Under the pieces are notes generated by a model. It ran no database searches. It saw only the letters and a program-made list of their open reading frames with translations, and was not told the DNA's origin. A stretch of 64,000 bases of DNA. Origin: Arenibacter arenosicollis (GTDB taxonomy: Bacteria; Bacteroidota; Bacteroidia; Flavobacteriales; Flavobacteriaceae). The translations under genes were made by a program, and so were the position numbers. Where the stretch lies: contig NZ_JACLHY010000007.1 of assembly GCF_014397245.1 (NCBI RefSeq), positions 142,293 through 206,292 on the forward strand, written 5' to 3'. Shown here in pieces: positions 1 to 9,606 of this stretch (position 1 is its first letter; every line of letters starts with the position of its first letter).

Positions 1-839
1 TTACTCCTAGAGTTATGACGAAGCTTTCTAATGGCCTTTTCCCGTATCTGTCTAACTCTTTCCCTTGTAAGGTCAAAAGTAAGCCCAATCTCGGCTAAAG
101 TCATAGATTGTAGGTCACCTATGCCATAGTACAGTTTTACAACATCTGCCTCCCTTTGTGAAAGTGTATCCAAAGCCCTATTGATCTCGGTGTTTAAGGA
201 TTCTTGCAATAATAGCATATCAGGTCTAGGAGATTCCCCTGAACGGAGTACATCGTACAGATTGGAGTCCTCTCCTTCCTTTAAAGGGGCATCCATGGAA
301 ACGTGTCTTCCAGAATTTTTTAAGGATTGTTTTACCTCACTAACGGACATTTCCAATTCCTTTGCAATTTCATCTGGTGATGGTGGTCGCTGATGCGCCT
401 GCTCCAAATACGAAAATGTTTTTTTTATTTTATTTATGGAACCGATCTTGTTCAAGGGTAAGCGTACAACACGGGATTGTTCGGCCAACGCTTGTAGAAT
501 GGCTTGCCGAATCCACCAAACAGCATATGATATAAATTTAAACCCTCTGGTTTCGTCAAAACGCTTGGCCGCCTTCACTAAACCTACATTTCCCTCATTT
601 ATTAAATCTGGAAGCTTTAATCCTTGATTTTGATATTGTTTGGCAACGGAAACAACAAATCTTAAATTGGCTGTCGTAAGTTTTTCCAAAGCAATTTGAT
701 CTCCATCCCTTATTTTTTGTGCTAATTCTACCTCTTCATTTGCAGTGATCAACTCTATTTTACTGATATCTTGCAAATATTTGTCTAGTGATTTTGATTC
801 CCTATTCGTAACCTGCTTGATAATCTTTAGTTGCCTCAT
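1..839 (-). CDS. RpoD-family sigma-70 factor (3' end cut by window edge)
   Basis: Translating the minus strand from the ATG at 839 gives [20 protein letters not shown], followed by sigma region 1.2/2 ([37 protein letters not shown]), region 3 and a region 4 helix-turn-helix ([17 protein letters not shown]). The reading frame is still open at base 1 after NSRS, so only a few C-terminal residues are missing. The length matches the compact group 1 sigma factors of Bacteroidota (about 287 aa, no long region 1.1). It directs RNA polymerase to promoters. A second, more divergent copy lies at 55992-56852. Of the two, this one reads closer to the family consensus as I remember it, but I cannot tell which is the housekeeping factor. 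Confidence 0.93.
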   Translation of the reverse strand, partial: MRQLKIIKQVTNRESKSLDKYLQDISKIELITANEEVELAQKIRDGDQIALEKLTTANLRFVVSVAKQYQNQGLKLPDLINEGNVGLVKAAKRFDETRGFKFISYAVWWIRQAILQALAEQSRVVRLPLNKIGSINKIKKTFSYLEQAHQRPPSPDEIAKELEMSVSEVKQSLKNSGRHVSMDAPLKEGEDSNLYDVLRSGESPRPDMLLLQESLNTEINRALDTLSQREADVVKLYYGIGDLQSMTLAEIGLTFDLTRERVRQIREKAIRKLRHNSRS

Positions 840-1060
840 ATATATTTGTTATTTGGAATTAGAAGTGTTAATCTCTCATTATACCTTTTTTTTACGTCTT
901 TTCCAAGTGAAGCTGCATTAGTTATACATAATTTATGAGAAGTTTAAGATATTCATTATGGAATCCAATTTTTAAAATACTAATTTACTTTCTTGTGTTA
1001 TTTTTAATTTTTTAAATATGAAATTGCGTTTTTTAAGTAGAACTCGAATTAAAAGGGAGA

Positions 1061-1570
1061 ATGAGTAAAAGAGCCTTGGTCAAATATTTGTCAGAATTAA
1101 AAAAGAAGGAGCTGGAGGAGCAATTAATAGATCTATATCATAGATTTCCGGCTGTAAAGGAATATTACGATTTTGTATTCAACCCCAAGGAAGACAAGAT
1201 GGTACAGGAAGCTAAAATAAAGATCTCCAATGAGTACTTTCCACTAAAAAGAAAAAGACCAAAGGCCAGAAGATCTGTGGCTCAAAAATTTATAAAACAC
1301 TTCATAAAACTTGGGGTAGACCCCCATTTAATTGGAGACCTTATGTTGTACAACCTGGAAGTGGCCCAATCTTTTTCGGAGGAGAAAAATGTCCCGGACT
1401 CCTTTTATAAAAGTATGGGGAATTCATTTAACGAACTGGTTCAATATATTTCTTTAAACGCATTGCTTAGCGATTATAAGGACAGAATTGTTGCTTGCTA
1501 TTTATTTGCCACAGAGCGCCAATGGCCCAATAGGGAAGACTTCTCAAGGTCCTTGGATATAATAGACTAA
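1061..1570 (+). CDS. DUF6155-like conserved protein
   Basis: A 169-aa soluble, Lys-rich helical protein opening MSKRALVKYLSELKKKELEE. It has no signal peptide or membrane segment. The N-terminal phrase and the later KRKRPKARRSVAQKFIKHF look like the small DUF6155 family common in Flavobacteria, whose function is unknown. The ATG is preceded by a purine-rich AAAAGGGAGA, a good ribosome-binding region. It is divergent from the sigma factor upstream and stands alone. The family call is from memory of the N-terminal pattern. Confidence 0.8.
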   Translation: MSKRALVKYLSELKKKELEEQLIDLYHRFPAVKEYYDFVFNPKEDKMVQEAKIKISNEYFPLKRKRPKARRSVAQKFIKHFIKLGVDPHLIGDLMLYNLEVAQSFSEEKNVPDSFYKSMGNSFNELVQYISLNALLSDYKDRIVACYLFATERQWPNREDFSRSLDIID

Positions 1571-1787
1571 TTAGGCCCTGCCGCCATTCTTTTACGTTCA
1601 ACTCCTCGCAATTGTAGCCTAGTTCTTTATGTGCCATCTCCTTATTCCATTGGAAATTTGTCCCTCTAAATGAACCATTGGAGCGACTTCAATTTTACGT
1701 TTTTGCTTTTTAAATTTGATACCAGCGTAAAAAACTCTTAATTTTGTAAGGTTTGATTTTTCTTAATTATAAAAATGCCTATTCCAT
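1571..1787. other. intergenic gap, no clear gene
   Basis: About 217 bases. There is no hairpin with a T-run. On the minus strand one frame is open from about 1690 back into the neighbouring gene, but it has no usable start and is not called. Confidence 0.5.
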
Positions 1788-3299
1788 TTGGACCAACCTA
1801 AAGAAAGTATAGAAAAAACCCTTTATGATTATCAAGAGGAGGATCTAAACACCATTTTTAAGTGTTTGGAAGAATCCGCAGACGATATCAACCTTTTGTA
1901 CCAATTACCCACAGGGGGTGGTAAAACGGTTGTATTCTCTGAAATAGCCAAGAGATATATTCATAAAACCAATAAAAAGGTAGTAGTTCTTACCCATAGG
2001 ATCGAATTAAGTAGCCAGACCTCCAGAATGCTAAAAGGATTTGGTGTTAAAAACAAAATAATTAATAGTGAGGTAAAAGAATTACAGGACCAGGACCAAT
2101 ATATGTGTTTTGTGGCCATGGTTGAAACCTTGAACAATAGACTTCAGGATGATAAGGTAAAGATCAATGATATAGGACTTGTAATCATTGATGAAGCCCA
2201 TTACAATTCTTTTAGAAAATTATTCAAATATTTTAAAAAATCCATTATTCTTGGGGTAACGGCAACGCCTTTAAGCTCCAACATAAAGCTCCCAATGAAG
2301 GACCACTATCAAAAATTGATCGTGGGAGAATCCATTTCATCCCTCATTGGAAAAAACTTTTTGGCAAAGGCCAATATGTATAACTACGATGTAAGCCTCA
2401 AAAGTTTAAAATTGGGGATTAGTGGGGATTATACCGTAAAATCTTCGGATGAGCTATATGGCAACCAAAACATGCTTACAAAATTGGTCAATGCCTATGA
2501 AGAGATTGCAAAAGGTACCAAAACACTAATTTTCAATAATGGTATCAATACCTCCTTATATGTTTATGATACTTTTAAAAAAGCTGGGTACAATATTCGT
2601 CATTTGGATAATAAGAACAGTGCTTCCGAACGTAAGGAAATTTTAAAATGGTTTTCAAAAACGCCGGATGCCATACTAACTTCGGTAAGTATATTGACCA
2701 CCGGATTTGACGAACCCACCGTTGAAACCATTATTTTAAACAGGGCCACCAAGTCCTTGACGCTTTATTTCCAAATGATTGGTAGGGGTTCCAGAATCCT
2801 GCCCAATAAAAATGAGTTTACAGTGGTGGATTTAGGAAATAATGTAGCCCGATTTGGTCTTTGGAACGCTCCCATTGATTGGCAGGAAATTTTTCACTTT
2901 CCGGATTTCTTTTTGGAAAGTTTAAAAAATGATGAAGAAATTGAACGGGAATTTGTGTACGAGATGCCGGACGACCTAAAGGCACTTTTTAGTAAGTCCA
3001 ATAATATCGAATTTGATGTAAAGGCAGAGTATAAAAAGGTTTTTGCACAAGGACTTAAATCCAAAACTGTTCTGGAAAATAGTATTGAACAGCATGCGAC
3101 CATATGTGTAGAAAATAGTAAAGATGTTTTTGACGCCCGTATTTTAGCCAAAAAATTGAAAGAAGAGATAGCCTACCGGGTCCGCCAATATTCCTATTGT
3201 ATTATGAACAATACCAAAAACTACAAAGAGTGGTTGGAAGAGGACTATGAACGCAAATTGCGCTCTAAAATCTCTCAGAAGTTCGCTAAGCGAATGTAG
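1788..3299 (+). CDS. DEAD/DEAH-box (SF2) helicase, TTG start
   Basis: 503 aa. Walker A QLPTGGGKTVV at about residues 40-50, DEAH box VIIDEAH at about 130, motif III GVTATP at about 155, and a C-terminal RecA-like domain with TTGFDEPTVETIILNRATKS and motif VI QMIGRGSRILP. This is an SF2 ATP-dependent helicase of the type related to UvrB/RAD25-like restriction helicases. No nuclease or methylase neighbours it. The only start before the helicase core in this frame is TTG at 1788: a TAA lies just upstream, and the nearby ATG at 1775 is out of frame and stops after eight codons. The glycosyltransferase gene starts 17 nt downstream. Confidence 0.88.
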   Translation: MDQPKESIEKTLYDYQEEDLNTIFKCLEESADDINLLYQLPTGGGKTVVFSEIAKRYIHKTNKKVVVLTHRIELSSQTSRMLKGFGVKNKIINSEVKELQDQDQYMCFVAMVETLNNRLQDDKVKINDIGLVIIDEAHYNSFRKLFKYFKKSIILGVTATPLSSNIKLPMKDHYQKLIVGESISSLIGKNFLAKANMYNYDVSLKSLKLGISGDYTVKSSDELYGNQNMLTKLVNAYEEIAKGTKTLIFNNGINTSLYVYDTFKKAGYNIRHLDNKNSASERKEILKWFSKTPDAILTSVSILTTGFDEPTVETIILNRATKSLTLYFQMIGRGSRILPNKNEFTVVDLGNNVARFGLWNAPIDWQEIFHFPDFFLESLKNDEEIEREFVYEMPDDLKALFSKSNNIEFDVKAEYKKVFAQGLKSKTVLENSIEQHATICVENSKDVFDARILAKKLKEEIAYRVRQYSYCIMNNTKNYKEWLEEDYERKLRSKISQKFAKRM

Positions 3300-3316
3300 A
3301 AAAGATCACTCCCAAG

Positions 3317-4561
3317 ATGGATAAAAAAATATTGATCGTAGGCTATGTCTGGCCAGAACCCAATACAACGGCAGCGGGAGGCAGGATGCTGCAGTTAATT
3401 CATTTCTTTTTGGAACAGGACTACCAGGTAACCTTCGCCTGTACTGCGGCAGAAAGCGAATTTTCCTATGACCTAACGAGCATTGGGGTAAGTAAAAAAC
3501 CCATTTTACTCAATCATTCCAGTTTTAATATTTTCCTAAAGGATTTAAATCCAACTATAGTTCTTTTTGATCGTTTTATGACCGAAGAACAGTTTGGATG
3601 GCGTGTTGTGCAGAATACTCCTCATGCCATCCGCATTTTGGACACCGAAGATTTGCACTCACTGAGACTATGCCGACAGCTGTCGCATAAAAAATCACTT
3701 CCTTTTACCAACGAAAATTGGTTAGATCAAGATCAAACAAAAAGGGAAATAGCCAGTATTTATAGATGTGATCTTAGTTTGATTATTTCCTTGTATGAAA
3801 TGGACCTGCTGACCAAGACCGTAAAAATAGATAATGGCTTACTATTACACTTACCTATGATGTATGATGCAATAGATGTGGAACAACGGAACAATTGGCT
3901 CGATTTTGAGCAAAAAAAGGACTTTGTTTGTATCGGAAATGGCAAACATGCCCCAAATATTGATGCCATTCAAACCCTTAAAAAGGACATATGGCCTTTG
4001 ATACGCCGTGAATTGACCAGTGCCAATTTATATATCTATGGAGCTTACATGCCAGATAGTGTTAAACAGCTCAACAATCCTAAAGAAGGTTTTTGCATTA
4101 TGGGTCATGCCGATAATGCAAGCGAAGTTATTTCCAAGGCAAGGCTGAATTTAGCACCCTTAAATTTTGGGGCTGGGATAAAAGGTAAATTGTTAAATGG
4201 TATGCTGAGCGGTACGCCCAGCATTACAACGGAAATAGGGGCCGAAGGAATTTGTGGCAACTTAGCTTGGAACGGAATAATTGCCAATGACCCTGAGAAT
4301 TTTGCTAAGGCCGCCATACTTTTATATCAAAATAAGGAAAAGTGGTCCCTGGCACAACAGAATGGTATTGCCATCATCAATAATTATTACAACAAGACCG
4401 TTCTGCAGCAAAAATTATTGGATAGGATAGGGCTGATCAAAAAGGATTTAGCTGGGCATAGATCTCATAATTTCATAGGAGCCATGCTACTGCACCATAC
4501 TCTGGCGAGCACCAAATTTATGTCCAAATGGATCGAGGAAAAAAATACCAGACCACAATAG
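3317..4561 (+). CDS. Group 1-type (GT4-like) glycosyltransferase
   Basis: 414 aa, cytosolic. The N-terminus KILIVGYVWPEPNTTAAGGR is a typical GT-B donor/acceptor loop with a glycine-rich turn. The second half has GNGKHAPNIDAIQTL, a NIYIYG-like strand and LNFGAGIKGKLLNGMLSGTP, the usual GT4 sugar-nucleotide region with the conserved small-residue/acidic stretch around EIGAEGI. The acceptor and sugar cannot be read from sequence. It follows the helicase by 17 nt and may be co-transcribed, although the two functions are unrelated. Homologues are often annotated simply as glycosyltransferase. Confidence 0.85.
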   Translation: MDKKILIVGYVWPEPNTTAAGGRMLQLIHFFLEQDYQVTFACTAAESEFSYDLTSIGVSKKPILLNHSSFNIFLKDLNPTIVLFDRFMTEEQFGWRVVQNTPHAIRILDTEDLHSLRLCRQLSHKKSLPFTNENWLDQDQTKREIASIYRCDLSLIISLYEMDLLTKTVKIDNGLLLHLPMMYDAIDVEQRNNWLDFEQKKDFVCIGNGKHAPNIDAIQTLKKDIWPLIRRELTSANLYIYGAYMPDSVKQLNNPKEGFCIMGHADNASEVISKARLNLAPLNFGAGIKGKLLNGMLSGTPSITTEIGAEGICGNLAWNGIIANDPENFAKAAILLYQNKEKWSLAQQNGIAIINNYYNKTVLQQKLLDRIGLIKKDLAGHRSHNFIGAMLLHHTLASTKFMSKWIEEKNTRPQ

Positions 4562-4613
4562 TGAAAACCCTCTAGTCTAAATATATCAAAGTAAAGAATT
4601 TAGCAAAGTATGT

Positions 4614-4621
4614 TATCTTTG
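4614..4621 (+). promoter_or_regulatory. candidate Bacteroidota -7 element upstream of menB
   Basis: TATCTTTG fits the TAnnTTTG -7 consensus and lies 23 nt before the menB ATG. No convincing TTTG -33 box is seen at the right spacing, so this is a weak call. Confidence 0.4.
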
Positions 4622-4644
4622 ATAACTGTTAAACCATTTTTGAA

Positions 4645-5490
4645 ATGCAGAATAAAATTGATTGGAAAGTAGTTAAGGAATTTGAAGATATAACCTATAA
4701 GAAATCCGGGGGTGTTGCCCGTATAGCTTTTAACAGGCCCAATGTAAGAAATGCGTTTAGGCCTAAGACCACAAGTGAGCTGTATAAGGCCTTTTATGAC
4801 GCCCAGGAGGATACCAGCATTGGAGTAGTTTTACTTTCTGCCGAAGGTCCGTCTACGAAGGATGGCGTATATTCCTTTTGCAGTGGTGGCGACCAAAAAG
4901 CTAGGGGACATAAGGGCTATGTTGGGGAAGACGGAATGCACCGCTTAAATATTCTGGAAGTGCAGCGCCTAATCAGATTTATGCCAAAAGTGGTCATTGC
5001 TGTGGTTCCGGGATGGGCCGTTGGAGGAGGACATAGTTTACATGTGGTCTGCGATCTAACCTTGGCCAGCAAAGAGCATGCAATCTTTAAACAGACAGAT
5101 GCGGATGTGACCAGTTTTGATGGTGGGTACGGCTCCGCCTATCTGGCAAAAATGGTAGGTCAGAAAAAGGCGAGAGAAATATTTTTTCTTGGTAGGAATT
5201 ATTCCGCCCAAGAGGCTATGGAAATGGGAATGGTAAACGCTGTTATTCCGCATGACGAATTGGAAGCTACCGCTTATGAGTGGGCCCAGGAAATTCTTGA
5301 AAAATCGCCCACTTCCATAAAAATGCTAAAGTTTGCAATGAACCTAACAGACGACGGAATGGTTGGACAACAGGTATTTGCAGGGGAAGCTACAAGATTG
5401 GCTTATATGACAGAAGAAGCCAAAGAAGGGAGAAACGCCTTTTTGGAAAAGCGTAAACCAAATTTTGGAAAGAACAATTGGATTCCTTAA
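4645..5490 (+). CDS. menB: 1,4-dihydroxy-2-naphthoyl-CoA synthase
   Basis: 281 aa crotonase-fold enzyme that cyclises o-succinylbenzoyl-CoA in menaquinone synthesis, in the cytoplasm. Diagnostic MenB stretches are FNRPNVRNAFRPKTTSELY, SFCSGGDQKARGHKGY, PKVVIAVVPGWAVGGGHSLH (oxyanion hole) and QTDADVTSFDGGYGSAYLA with the conserved Asp/Ser/Tyr. The C-terminus GRNAFLEKRKPNFGKNNWIP is the usual MenB end. Length is full. The other men genes are not adjacent. A terminator hairpin follows at 5534-5567. Confidence 0.97.
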   Translation: MQNKIDWKVVKEFEDITYKKSGGVARIAFNRPNVRNAFRPKTTSELYKAFYDAQEDTSIGVVLLSAEGPSTKDGVYSFCSGGDQKARGHKGYVGEDGMHRLNILEVQRLIRFMPKVVIAVVPGWAVGGGHSLHVVCDLTLASKEHAIFKQTDADVTSFDGGYGSAYLAKMVGQKKAREIFFLGRNYSAQEAMEMGMVNAVIPHDELEATAYEWAQEILEKSPTSIKMLKFAMNLTDDGMVGQQVFAGEATRLAYMTEEAKEGRNAFLEKRKPNFGKNNWIP

Positions 5491-5527
5491 CGGTCTTGAT
5501 CCAAAGTAAAAATTACCGAAACATTAA

Positions 5528-5624
5528 AAACTAAAAAGAGCCTTGTCTTTTGGATCAAGGCTCTTTTACGAGAACACTATATGAAAATGAAAAATCTTTA
5601 TTTCTTTATTACACTACTAAAGTA
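5528..5624 (+). repeat. 3'-UTR repeat element, copy 1 (terminator plus conserved tail)
   Basis: About 95 bases after menB: a hairpin of the AAAGAGCyTT type, then the stretch starting CGAGAACACTATATGAAAAT and an AATCTTTATTTC run. A second copy follows the next gene at 6422-6527. Identity is strongest in the post-hairpin tail. Confidence 0.75.
5534..5567 (+). terminator. rho-independent terminator after menB
   Basis: Stem AAAAGAGCCTTG / CAAGGCTCTTTT with a 10-nt loop, ending in TTTT. It lies about 45 bases after the menB stop. Confidence 0.8.
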
Positions 5625-5746
5625 GGGTAGAGGGGCTTATTGGGAAAACTATTGTTGTGAAGCGATAAAAAGTTGTGGTCTGTTAAGAGAAACTTGATAT
5701 TTACCAATAATAGAAGATTTAAAATTGGAGTAGTTAACACTAAGTT

Positions 5747-6364
5747 ATGGCATTTAAAAAAATACAGGAACAGTTAAAAGAAGCATTGGAAGTACAAGGA
5801 ATAAAAGATCCACTTCCATTCCAAAAGGCAATCCTTTCTAAAATAAAAGGGGGATCCAGTGTTTTTGGTATAGCCCCTGAAGGTGCCGGTAAAACCACCT
5901 CCATAATTATAAGTACACTTCAAAAACTAGAATGCACCGCATTTGAGGATGCCCCACGAGCGCTAATTTTTGTAAAGGACAAGGAATCAGCTTTGGCCCT
6001 TCAAAGTGAATTTGAACGCTTCACAAGGAGAATGGACCTTCGTATCTACCCTGTTTATGAAGAACACAATATAGAAGCGCAGCGGAATGAAATTTTTGAG
6101 GGAGTTGATATTGTTATCGCCACCCCAAAAAGATTGAGCAAGATTTTTTACCTCAACGGTATCAATCTAGGTAAACTTAAATTATTTATTGTGGACGACG
6201 CTGAATTCTTATCCAAGCCCACTCCTTTTTCAGATGTGATAAGAATCCCAGAAAGTTTGGACAGATGTCAGTATGCCATTTTTTCCACAAAATTCGATGC
6301 TCGTATGGAACGCATGCAAGAATTGTTTATGGCCAACGCCCAAATTGTTGAAGTAGGGGAATAG
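5747..6364 (+). CDS. DEAD/DEAH helicase-like protein, single RecA domain
   Basis: 205 aa covering only the N-terminal RecA-like half of a DEAD-box helicase: Q-motif-like DPLPFQKAIL, Walker A APEGAGKTTS at about 45, a motif Ia-like region, and IVIATPKRL (motif Ib-like). Motif II reads VDDAE instead of DEAD, and there is no helicase C-terminal domain (no motifs V-VI). It could bind nucleotide but is unlikely to be a processive helicase alone. The ORF is intact with a normal ATG and its own terminator, so it looks like a stable short family rather than a recent truncation. Confidence 0.8.
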   Translation: MAFKKIQEQLKEALEVQGIKDPLPFQKAILSKIKGGSSVFGIAPEGAGKTTSIIISTLQKLECTAFEDAPRALIFVKDKESALALQSEFERFTRRMDLRIYPVYEEHNIEAQRNEIFEGVDIVIATPKRLSKIFYLNGINLGKLKLFIVDDAEFLSKPTPFSDVIRIPESLDRCQYAIFSTKFDARMERMQELFMANAQIVEVGE

Positions 6365-6421
6365 TTAATTGGCCTATCAATATAACTTTTTCAACTCTTC
6401 TCTCACGCCTAAAAATGTCTT

Positions 6422-6527
6422 AAACTAAAAAGAGCTTTATCCTTTAGGACAAAGCTCTTTCACGAGAACACTATATGAAAATGAAAAAATCTTTATTTCG
6501 TTATTACTACATTGCTAAAGTATATTG
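6422..6527 (+). repeat. 3'-UTR repeat element, copy 2
   Basis: Same layout as the copy at 5528-5624: an AAAGAGC hairpin, then CGAGAACACTATATGAAAAT and AATCTTTATTTC, ending near GCTAAAGTA. One extra A in the post-ATG A-run shifts the tiny reading frame, so conservation is at the nucleotide level. Confidence 0.75.
6430..6460 (+). terminator. rho-independent terminator after the helicase-like gene
   Basis: Stem AAAGAGCTTT / AAAGCTCTTT with an 11-nt loop, about 65 bases after the stop codon. Confidence 0.7.
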
Positions 6528-6920
6528 AACAATTGGTGGTAAGAAATTAATGTTGGGAAATGGCCAAATTATGTGGTGAATGGACCTTTTTATGATATCT
6601 CTCCTTTTTTCTTCATTCAAAAACAGGATTCCAACTCCCCTTCTCGAATAAAATTGATATTTATTTTAGAGATAAAATTTTAGGATTGCTAAGGTTACCG
6701 GGTTCGGATCTATAAAATCTATCACAAACTCACAAAAAAGTAATAGATTCTCTGTCGGAAAAAGAACAATCTTACAGAGCCAATAACTGAATAGCCACAT
6801 AATGGTATTCCATTACCGTTGTTTTATAAGTACTATCGAACACTTTTTATTTTATTTTAAATTATCTTTAATACTAACTATCTTCCGATTCAATTTCAAC
6901 AAAACAGGTTGAGCGATCTA
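6528..6920. other. intergenic region before the plug-domain gene
   Basis: About 390 AT-rich bases without a supportable gene. A TATCTTTA near 6865 resembles a -7 element but lacks the final G. Confidence 0.5.
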
Positions 6921-7793
6921 ATGAATATGAAAAATTGGTTGCCGATTTTAGCATTATGGTTTGTTTTGCCCATCTACTCCCAAACTTCTGAAATGGCCAT
7001 TTCAGGAAGGGTGACCGATGTATGGGACACACCTATTCCAAATGTTAATGTTTTGCTCACAGGCACTCAGCGTGGAACTCAAACCGATGAAGGCGGATGG
7101 TTCTCCCTAAATGCACAAGCCAATGAGGTCTTAATGTTTTCTTCCTTGGGATATGGTAGTTATAAACTTGTTGTTCCAGAAACAGGAGAAGAACTTAAGA
7201 TAATCCTATCCCCAATGGTAACGGAGTTGGACGAAGTGACCTTAAAGAAAAGGAGACGTAAAACACAAAAAGATATTTTGGCCGAATTTCCCCAAAACAC
7301 AAATCTGGTCAAAACCTCAAGGGGGGTTTTGAACAAAGAACGTTCTTCATCGTCTTTTCAGGTTATCAGCGGTAAGGATTTGGTGGCAACAGGCCCAGAT
7401 TTTTTGTCCTCTTTGATGAACTTCAATCCCAGTATGAGGGTTGTTCGAGTACCTGAAGTAAAGGTTTATTTACGTAGATTTGCTTATTCCACATATGATT
7501 CCATTGGAACACCTCCGAAGGCTATTTTTGATGTAGACGGATTCATACAAGAGACCGCACCTACGTATCTATCGGCACATGATATAGACCGTGTGGCTAT
7601 TCTCGAGCGAAATGCAGCAATATCCAGATATGGACCAATGGGTGTAGGCGGTGTTATTGTTATCAACACTAAGTCCACGTCCCAAAGAGATTACAGTGAA
7701 GTTGTTAAGCAGTATGATAATTCCGCTTTACGGGACAGTCTAAATGAATTGTTTATAGACCAAGGTAGGAATGCGCCAATACCACCAGAATAA
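6921..7793 (+). CDS. CarboxypepD_reg-like / TonB plug-domain protein without barrel
   Basis: 290 aa from the ATG at 6921; the frame extends to a TTG at 6909, which is less likely. Residues 1-20 are a signal peptide ending IYSQ. Residues ~27-100 are a CarboxypepD_reg-like beta sandwich (GRVTDVWDTPIPNVNVLLTG, TDEGGWFSL). Residues ~165-270 resemble a TonB-receptor plug (VISGKDLVATGPDFLSSL, FDVDGF, GVGGVIVINTK). The family's outer-membrane barrel is absent (normal receptors are 700-1000 aa), and the protein ends cleanly, so it is probably a stand-alone periplasmic or outer-membrane-associated protein. It converges with the next gene, 22 nt apart. Confidence 0.8.
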   Translation: MNMKNWLPILALWFVLPIYSQTSEMAISGRVTDVWDTPIPNVNVLLTGTQRGTQTDEGGWFSLNAQANEVLMFSSLGYGSYKLVVPETGEELKIILSPMVTELDEVTLKKRRRKTQKDILAEFPQNTNLVKTSRGVLNKERSSSSFQVISGKDLVATGPDFLSSLMNFNPSMRVVRVPEVKVYLRRFAYSTYDSIGTPPKAIFDVDGFIQETAPTYLSAHDIDRVAILERNAAISRYGPMGVGGVIVINTKSTSQRDYSEVVKQYDNSALRDSLNELFIDQGRNAPIPPE

Positions 7794-7815
7794 ATCCTTA
7801 ATAATTAGAAATTCC

Positions 7816-9606
7816 TTATTTAACCGAAGCGAAATTGTCTATGTTTAATTTTGCTTTTATCCGGTTGTTCCATTTAACCAAGCCCTCGTAGTCACTGTCG
7901 CTACGGGTTTCCTTTTCCATTTTTTTCACTTCGGTTGAAGCCGCCTTGTACATTTCATCATAAATCGATTTTGCCTCATCAAAGGTCGTATTCTCCGTAA
8001 TCCGGGAAGCAGCCAATTGCCTATAAACCTCATAGATATCAAAAATAATATTGAAATAGACCAGCCTATTTTTTGTACGCTCATAGCTAAATTGAGAGGA
8101 ATCGATATCCAACAAAGTTCGGCTCACTATTTTCTCTTTCCCATTTTCACCTATATAACTATCCACCATATAACAAATATTGATATTTTCTTTGTCTTTT
8201 GGGGACGGTTTGCTTTGCAGCTGTTGAAACGGCGTATCATAGGTTTTGCCCGTTGTTATATTTCTTCCAGGGTTATTGTTCAATGTACCGTCCTCATTTT
8301 CTTCCGTGGATAAATCATGTATGTGTTCCCATCCAAGCCTTCTCTCGCTCTGCCACGAAATGACAGTAGGCCTAGTATATTTTAGGTCATCCAACGGGAT
8401 ATAATTATTAAAATTAATAAGGAATCCCTTTTTCTTCATGAAATCCATCGACTTGTTTTCTTTAATACTTTTGGGAAATTGGTAGTTGGTCTCCCAAAAA
8501 TCATCGGATGCCTGCAAGGCAATCATTTTGTCATAATCATTGTTAAAAGGGATTTTCTTTGTAAAATAGGGATTTTCAAAAAAGGTGTCGTAATCAAAGA
8601 AGTATAAAAAAGTGCGGGAATCGATGATTTCCGAAACATATTGGGATCTGTAACCCATCTGAAAATGAAGTTCCAAATACTGGATCTTTTCGGGATTCAT
8701 AGGGTTAAAAACAATATTGAGCTGAATTTCCTTTGGAGTCAGCACTACATCTGGGTTGATGGAAGCCAATGCATTTGTTATGGGATCAACAGCCAAGAGT
8801 TCTATTTTTTTGATCATCAACAGTTCAGGGTCTACCAACATTTTACCATTAAACAATCTACCATTGGCCACCTTGGGGGAAAACGAAATGGATATTTCCT
8901 CCTTGCTACAGCTGATGCAATCATCAATTTTTACATTGTATATTCTTTCAATGGCATTAAAGCTCAAATTCCCTGGATAATCGGGCAATATTTGCTTGGA
9001 GGCCCCAAAAAGTTGAAAGTCGCTCAAAATTTTCGTGTTGTCCAAGCTATAAAAGGGGAATGATCTGTTTTGGCCAAACCGACCACTTTTGACCCTCAGG
9101 TCCAAAATTCCCTTTGCCAAATTTTGCTCGCTGTTATAGAAGCCTTCTACATGCTCGATCGGAATATTTCTTGTGGAGGAAATCATGGTCAAAAAGGCCT
9201 TACTGACGGTAGTATTAGTGCTCTTTCTGTACACGTCTATTATCCTGGCCAATAGTTTATAGGGGTACACCTCGTCTTTGCCGGCGGTCAGCACAACTTC
9301 GTCCAAAACGGAAACATCCATTTCCAATTTAAGTTTGGATTCCTTCTCAAAATAGGATACCACTGTTTTTATCGTTTTAAACCCTAAGTGCCTTACTTCC
9401 ATTGAATCTTTAGAGAAAACACTATCAACTGCGAACTTGCCATCCTCGTTCGTTATTGTAGAATGTGCCTTTGTGCCGTAAATTCTTATAGTACAATAGG
9501 GGAGTGGATCATCCGCCATCCCGTCGTAAATAAAGCCTTCTATTTTAGACTGCGCCAAACTTGTTGTGCCAGTAATAATTATCAAAAGGAAAATGATTTT
9601 TTTCAT
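7816..9606 (-). CDS. Secreted CarboxypepD_reg-like domain protein
   Basis: 596 aa. Signal peptide MKKIIFLLIIITGTTSLAQ, then a CarboxypepD_reg-like domain (residues ~22-100: IEGFIYDGMADDPLPYCTIR, TNEDGKFAVD, VRHLGFKTI, LDEVVL). The long C-terminal part is rich in beta strands and is not recognisable beyond resembling the large Bacteroidota family with this domain at the front. A Cys pair (CISC) occurs near residue 235. It is probably periplasmic or anchored at the outer membrane. The ATG is followed directly by a perfect signal peptide, so the start is secure. Confidence 0.8.
   Translation of the reverse strand: MKKIIFLLIIITGTTSLAQSKIEGFIYDGMADDPLPYCTIRIYGTKAHSTITNEDGKFAVDSVFSKDSMEVRHLGFKTIKTVVSYFEKESKLKLEMDVSVLDEVVLTAGKDEVYPYKLLARIIDVYRKSTNTTVSKAFLTMISSTRNIPIEHVEGFYNSEQNLAKGILDLRVKSGRFGQNRSFPFYSLDNTKILSDFQLFGASKQILPDYPGNLSFNAIERIYNVKIDDCISCSKEEISISFSPKVANGRLFNGKMLVDPELLMIKKIELLAVDPITNALASINPDVVLTPKEIQLNIVFNPMNPEKIQYLELHFQMGYRSQYVSEIIDSRTFLYFFDYDTFFENPYFTKKIPFNNDYDKMIALQASDDFWETNYQFPKSIKENKSMDFMKKKGFLINFNNYIPLDDLKYTRPTVISWQSERRLGWEHIHDLSTEENEDGTLNNNPGRNITTGKTYDTPFQQLQSKPSPKDKENINICYMVDSYIGENGKEKIVSRTLLDIDSSQFSYERTKNRLVYFNIIFDIYEVYRQLAASRITENTTFDEAKSIYDEMYKAASTEVKKMEKETRSDSDYEGLVKWNNRIKAKLNIDNFASVK

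Noticed and set aside
1572..1690. Minus-strand open frame containing FRGTNFQWNKEMAHKELG
   Set aside because: It reads like protein, but it has no start codon after the upstream TGA and continues as antisense of the DUF6155 gene; too little to call.
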